From the NCBI GenBank assembly GCA_027858145.1, contig JAQIDF010000256.1, positions 1 through 20,120 on the forward strand: a DNA stretch of 20,120 bases, given 5' to 3'. Made by a program: the position numbers and the translations under genes. Shown here piece after piece: positions 16,844 to 20,120 of the stretch (position 1 is its first letter; the number at the start of each line of letters is the position of its first letter). The notes beneath the pieces are model-generated. The model was not told the DNA's origin. It saw only the letters and a list, made by a program, of their open reading frames with translations, and searched no databases. The stretch comes from Prolixibacteraceae bacterium (lineage in GTDB: Bacteria; Bacteroidota; Bacteroidia; Bacteroidales; Prolixibacteraceae).

Positions 16844-18271
16844 TTGGCAAGAAGAACTAACACATGGGGAAATATCGACTGGATAACCATTTTGATTTAT
16901 GTCATTTTGGTAATATCAGGGTGGTTTAATATATATTCGGCTGTTTATCACGAAGAGTATAGTAATATTTTCGATATATCTCAGCGTTATGGCAAACAAA
17001 TGATTTGGATTGGGCTAAGTGCTTTATTGGCTTTCTTTATCTTGTTGGTTGATAGTGAGTTTTTTGTAACCTTTAGTTACGTGCTTTATGGGCTGTTTAT
17101 ATTGTTGCTTATCTTGGTATTGTTTGTGGGAAAAGAAGTGAACGGTGCAAAATCATGGTTGATGTTGGGCAGCTTTGCTATTCAGCCAGCTGAATTTGCC
17201 AAGTTGGGTACTTCTTTGGCGGTTGCTAAATTAATCAGTTCGTATAACTTTAGCTTTAACAATTACAGGAAGATTTTTGCTCTGGCTTTGCTGATTTTAT
17301 TACCGGTTGTTTTGATTATTTTGCAAAATGATACCGGATCGGCTTTGGTGTATATTGTTTTTATTATTCCGTTATTCCGAGAAGGCATGTCGGGATTGAT
17401 TTTATTCTTTGTTTTTTATGCTGCATTGTTGTTTATACTTACACTGGTTGTCTCACCCATAACCATAATTGTTACAGTAATAGTCCTGGCATTACTGGGC
17501 GATTTAATTATACGAAAAAGTTGGGGTGATTTGCTAAAAGTTATTGCAATGATTGGGTTCTGGGGACTTGTCGTTTGGGGGTATTCTGTAATTTTTAACG
17601 ATAACAATCCTGATATCTATTTTTTGCTGGTTCGGTCATCTGTTCTAACTTCAATTGTTTTGCTGGTCGTTTCGTTAATAAAACGTGTGCCCCAGGCTCC
17701 GCTGATTGTTTCCATGTTTTTGTTGTCATTAGCTTTCACATTTACAGTAGATTATGCTTTTAATGAAATATTAGAATCACATCAACAGGCAAGAATAAAT
17801 AATTTGATAGGCGTTGAATCTGATCCTTTGGGGGCAGGCTATAATGTTAATCAATCGAAAATAGCTATTGGTTCAGGTGGCATTGACGGTAAAGGTTTTC
17901 TGCAAGGCACTCAGACAAAGTATGATTTTGTACCCGAGCAAAGTACCGATTTTATCTTTTGTACTGTTGGTGAAGAATGGGGTTTTATTGGAACCTCAAC
18001 AATTGTATTGGCTTTTTTATTTCTGTTTATTCGACTCATAATTTTGGCTGAACGACAAAGGTCGGTATACAGCCGGGTGTTTGGCTATAGTGTTGCTTCT
18101 ATCTTATTCTTCCACTTTGCAGTAAATATAGGAATGACAATCGGCTTAGCTCCGGTAATCGGTATTCCTTTGCCTTTTTTTAGTTACGGGGGATCTTCGC
18201 TTTGGTTTTTTACAATTCTGTTATTTGTGTTTTTAAAATTAGACTCAAGCCGACTTGAGCAATTACATTAA
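16844..18271 (+). CDS. rodA: Rod shape-determining protein RodA (SEDS glycosyltransferase), enlarged
   Basis: RodA is a SEDS-family peptidoglycan glycosyltransferase that polymerises lipid II together with PBP2. Family signatures are visible: GWFNIYSAVYHE (26-37), VNGAKSWLMLGSFAIQPAEFAK (99-120), LQNDTGSALVY (160-170), SDPLGAGYNVNQSKIAIGSG (326-345), FVPEQSTDFIF with the conserved Asp (362-372) and the C-terminal PLPFFSYGGSS (442-452). At 475 residues it is about 100 longer than E. coli RodA (370). The extra length lies between residues about 185 and 305 and looks like several additional membrane segments. Enlarged RodA is, as I recall, usual in Bacteroidota. The start is TTG at 16844, one base after the mrdA stop; it gives the normal N-terminus MARR. 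Confidence 0.95.
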   Translation: MARRTNTWGNIDWITILIYVILVISGWFNIYSAVYHEEYSNIFDISQRYGKQMIWIGLSALLAFFILLVDSEFFVTFSYVLYGLFILLLILVLFVGKEVNGAKSWLMLGSFAIQPAEFAKLGTSLAVAKLISSYNFSFNNYRKIFALALLILLPVVLIILQNDTGSALVYIVFIIPLFREGMSGLILFFVFYAALLFILTLVVSPITIIVTVIVLALLGDLIIRKSWGDLLKVIAMIGFWGLVVWGYSVIFNDNNPDIYFLLVRSSVLTSIVLLVVSLIKRVPQAPLIVSMFLLSLAFTFTVDYAFNEILESHQQARINNLIGVESDPLGAGYNVNQSKIAIGSGGIDGKGFLQGTQTKYDFVPEQSTDFIFCTVGEEWGFIGTSTIVLAFLFLFIRLIILAERQRSVYSRVFGYSVASILFFHFAVNIGMTIGLAPVIGIPLPFFSYGGSSLWFFTILLFVFLKLDSSRLEQLH

Positions 18272-18321
18272 GGAATAAAGTTTTGATAATATAAGTCATT
18301 TTTTTTATGCCTTGATTTTGT

Positions 18322-18329
18322 TAATTTTG
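18322..18329 (+). promoter_or_regulatory. Candidate -7 box for the KamA-like gene
   Basis: TAATTTTG is an exact match to the Bacteroidota -7 consensus TAnnTTTG and is followed by TGCGCC. No clear TTG-type -33 element stands at the expected distance; that region is a run of T (18299-18306). If used, the transcript would begin near 18336 and carry a leader of about 100 bases containing the inverted repeats at 18358-18384. Confidence 0.4.
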
Positions 18330-18357
18330 TGCGCCTTTTTCGTTTTTGGGAGCATAT

Positions 18358-18384
18358 TATACCGTGGTATATTGTGAAATATAC
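18358..18384 (+). promoter_or_regulatory. Two overlapping, mutually exclusive inverted repeats
   Basis: TATACC (18358-18363) pairs perfectly with GGTATA (18366-18371) around the two bases GT. GTATATT (18367-18373) pairs perfectly with AATATAC (18378-18384) around GTGA. The central arm is shared, so in RNA only one hairpin can form at a time; in DNA either could be a palindromic operator. The element lies 55-80 bp before the KamA-like start codon. The arms are AT-rich and short, so chance is a real alternative. Confidence 0.4.
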
Positions 18385-18439
18385 GAGTTATCCCGAAAGC
18401 TTTTGGAATCACAATTGAAAATAAATGTTTTAGACGAAT

Positions 18440-19771
18440 ATGAAATATAGAGCATACACATTAAATAATTTTAGGACAATACCACAACTTGAAAAGTTAA
18501 CAGACAGGCAGAAGGATGATATTGAAATTGTTGGTAATGTATTGCCTTTTAAGGTTAGTAATTATGTTGTTGATGAATTGATTGACTGGGATAATTTTGA
18601 AGAGGATCCATTCTTTATTCTGAATTTTCCTCAAAAGGATATGCTGATTTTGGAGCACTTCAATTCAATTAAAAAGTTACTTGAAGAAAAGGCCGACCGG
18701 TCAACATTAAATGCTGAAATTGATCGTATACGTTTGTCTTTAAATCCAAATCCTGCAGGGCAACAATATAATGTTCCTGAATTTGAAGGAGAACCGTTAA
18801 CCGGGATTCAGCATAAGTACGATGAAACCATGTTGTTCTTTCCAAGTCAGGGACAAACATGCCATGCATATTGCACTTTTTGTTTCAGGTGGCCACAGTT
18901 TGCAATGAACGATTTCCGTTTTGCCATGAAAGAGGCCGATTTGATGGTTAATTATCTGAAAGCTCATCCCGAAATTTCTGATGTATTGTTTACCGGTGGC
19001 GATCCGGGTATTATGAAAACAAAATTCTTTGAATATTATTTTAATGCATTGCTCGATGCTGATATTCCTAACCTCAAAACAATACGTATCGGAACAAAGG
19101 CATTGTCATACTGGCCTTATCGTTTTACAACTGATGATGATGCCGATGATTTAATTGAGCTGTTTGAGAAAACAGTGAAAAAAGGCATCAATATTAGTAT
19201 CATGGCTCATTTTAACCATCCGAGGGCTCTTGACACGAAAGCGGTAAGCGATGCAATTAATCGTATTTTGTCTACAGGCGCCCAAATACGCACTCAATCG
19301 CCTGTATTGAAGCACATTAATGCCGATGGTGAAGTGTGGGGAAAAATGTGGCGTAAACAGGTTAGCATGGGGCTTATCCCTTATTACATGTTTGTAGCCC
19401 GCGATACCGGCGCACAGGATTATTTTGCCATTACGCTCGATAAAGCTATCAATATTTACAATGATGCATATACTCATGTAAGTGGTATTTGTCGTACTGT
19501 TAGAGGTCCCAGTATGTCAAGCGATCCCGGCAAGATTCACATGCTGGGTGTAACCGAGGTGAATGGCGAAAAAGTATTTGTGATGCGTTTTATTCAGGGA
19601 CGTAATCCTGAGTGGGTTAATCGGATTTTCTTTGCCAAATATAATCCCGATGCATTGTGGATTAGTGATTTGGAACCGGCATTTGGCGAGAAAGAATTCT
19701 TCTTCATGAAAGAGTTTAATGACATGCGCAATAGCCAGCACGATTTGGAGCATACTGAAGCTGTTGAATAA
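18440..19771 (+). CDS. KamA-family radical SAM protein (lysine 2,3-aminomutase-like)
   Basis: This 443-residue radical SAM enzyme is related to lysine 2,3-aminomutase, which uses a 4Fe-4S cluster, SAM and PLP to shift an alpha-amino group to the beta carbon. The cluster motif CHAYCTFC (Cys141, Cys145, Cys148) has the CX3CX2C spacing, followed by Arg150 where KamA has its carboxylate-binding Arg. The SAM-contact GGD is at 186-188, HFNHP at 257-261 and QSPVLKHIN at 286-294. Lys365 in SDPGKIHML aligns with the PLP-binding Lys. From memory of the clostridial enzyme, the two Asp residues that bind the lysine side chain appear replaced by Arg321 (or Asp322 next to it) and Pro357, and the zinc-binding Cys residues near the C-terminus are absent. 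The protein may therefore act on another amino acid. No beta-lysine acetyltransferase (ablB-like) gene is adjacent. Family assignment is good; substrate unknown. Confidence 0.85.
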   Translation: MKYRAYTLNNFRTIPQLEKLTDRQKDDIEIVGNVLPFKVSNYVVDELIDWDNFEEDPFFILNFPQKDMLILEHFNSIKKLLEEKADRSTLNAEIDRIRLSLNPNPAGQQYNVPEFEGEPLTGIQHKYDETMLFFPSQGQTCHAYCTFCFRWPQFAMNDFRFAMKEADLMVNYLKAHPEISDVLFTGGDPGIMKTKFFEYYFNALLDADIPNLKTIRIGTKALSYWPYRFTTDDDADDLIELFEKTVKKGINISIMAHFNHPRALDTKAVSDAINRILSTGAQIRTQSPVLKHINADGEVWGKMWRKQVSMGLIPYYMFVARDTGAQDYFAITLDKAINIYNDAYTHVSGICRTVRGPSMSSDPGKIHMLGVTEVNGEKVFVMRFIQGRNPEWVNRIFFAKYNPDALWISDLEPAFGEKEFFFMKEFNDMRNSQHDLEHTEAVE

Positions 19772-19907
19772 ATAAAAGAAATTTCAAATAGATACGGGTG
19801 ATTGCTTTAATTGGTGTTGCACATGGGGTTTGGTCAGTTTATTATAGGATATTGAAGTTGCAGGATGTGTTAAATAAAATGCCTTTAGGCATGATCCAGT
19901 ATTGTAG

Positions 19908-19927
19908 CCTGTGGTTTCAACCACAGG
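19908..19927 (+). repeat. Perfect 9-bp hairpin within the terminal repeat cluster
   Basis: CCTGTGGTT (19908-19916) and AACCACAGG (19919-19927) are exact reverse complements separated by two bases. It is the strongest single hairpin in the window. It is followed by AAAAGGG rather than a T-run, so it is not a standard rho-independent terminator for the KamA-like gene on the + strand, although it could protect the 3' end of that transcript. Confidence 0.7.
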
Positions 19928-19987
19928 AAAAGGGATGAGTGTACAGACAAGAATGCCATCGGCATGGTGCATGTAATTTGATATGTT

Positions 19988-20035
19988 CCGGCCATGGTTG
20001 CCATTCCGCATTTATCATCAATGGCAGTTGGCCGG
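19988..20035 (+). repeat. Two-part long-range inverted repeat
   Basis: The outer arms CCGGCCA (19988-19994) and TGGCCGG (20029-20035) match exactly. The inner arms TGCCAT (19999-20004) and ATGGCA (20021-20026) also match exactly, separated from the outer pair by an asymmetric internal loop of 4 and 2 bases, with a 16-base terminal loop. Together they give 13 base pairs. The arrangement suggests a selected RNA or DNA secondary structure. Confidence 0.6.
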
Positions 20036-20120
20036 GTAGGTGCTATTGCTTATCGCCCCTTTGGGGCTACTAACATCCCTTTTGGTGTTAAAAATTCGTT
20101 GGTTGCATCTTCAATAAATG

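Larger units (their letters stand above)
19772..20120. repeat. Non-coding tail with a cluster of hairpins (REP-like or miniature element)
   Basis: No credible gene is seen in these 349 bases. From 19879 on there are six inverted repeats within about 210 bp: ATGCCT/AGGCAT (19879-19892), CCTGTGGTT/AACCACAGG (19908-19927), ATGCC/GGCAT (19953-19965), a two-part long-range repeat with arms CCGGCCA/TGGCCGG and TGCCAT/ATGGCA (19988-20035), GCCCC/GGGGC (20055-20067) and TAACA-CC/GG-TGTTA with one bulged T (20071-20090). Loops are short. The first and third hairpins have nearly the same arms and bracket the second. GC content is higher than in the flanking spacers. It resembles dispersed intergenic repeats of Bacteroidota, but I cannot confirm copies elsewhere. 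The right end is cut by the window. Confidence 0.65.

Noticed and set aside
18244..18259. CTCAAG/CTTGAG hairpin at the end of rodA as a terminator
   Set aside because: It lies inside the coding sequence and no T-run follows directly; the T8 run at 18299-18306 is about 40 bp further on.
19784..20011. 75-codon open frame on the - strand in the hairpin region
   Set aside because: It runs straight through the inverted repeats, has no recognisable domain and a repeat-derived composition. It is best explained as a chance frame within the repeat.
19879..20090. Possible CRISPR array
   Set aside because: The hairpins differ in sequence and length and are not separated by uniform spacers; no cas gene is nearby.

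Overview
The window is a piece of chromosome from a member of the Bacteroidota, most likely Bacteroidales/Marinilabiliales-like, though the exact order is inferred. Support comes from the low GC content, the near absence of strong Shine-Dalgarno sequences, -7 boxes of the TAnnTTTG type, a Bacteroidota-type putative porin, and the gene order purH-mreB-mreC-mreD-mrdA-rodA, which recurs in this phylum. I see 17 protein genes, almost all conserved housekeeping or envelope genes, and no tRNA, rRNA, CRISPR array, prophage or transposase gene.

Layout. (1) 114-1978, + strand: lemA followed by two TPM-domain genes, the first predicted cytosolic and the second exported and membrane-anchored with a glycine-rich tail. 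(2) 2060-4039, +: a putative outer-membrane porin whose coding sequence holds a run of nine G. (3) 4229-5695, +: an MltF-like lipoprotein with a solute-binding domain and a lytic transglycosylase domain; its 3' end overlaps the convergent Nudix gene by 71 bp. (4) 8567-5625, - strand: a three-gene cluster of flippase-like membrane protein, LolC/LolE-type permease and CoA-pyrophosphatase-type Nudix hydrolase. (5) 8777-10918, +: rsmA and mgtE, divergent from cluster 4 across an AT-rich gap that holds a terminator-like hairpin. (6) 11097-18271, +: the purH-mreBCD-mrdA-rodA cluster, which couples the last steps of IMP synthesis to the Rod-complex elongation machinery, with spacings of 1-18 bp and one 8-bp overlap. 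(7) 18440-19771, +: a KamA-family radical SAM protein behind a leader with two mutually exclusive inverted repeats. (8) 19772-20120: non-coding, with a dense cluster of hairpins resembling a REP-like or miniature mobile repeat, cut by the window end.

Functionally the region is dominated by the cell envelope: wall elongation (MreBCD, PBP2, RodA), wall turnover (MltF), lipoprotein export (LolC/E-like), an outer-membrane barrel and membrane-associated LemA/TPM proteins. Six of the 17 genes appear to start with TTG or GTG. I did not find an obviously new multi-gene system. The least ordinary items are the KamA-like enzyme, whose substrate pocket appears to differ from lysine aminomutase, the hairpin cluster at the right edge, and the G9 tract in the porin gene.
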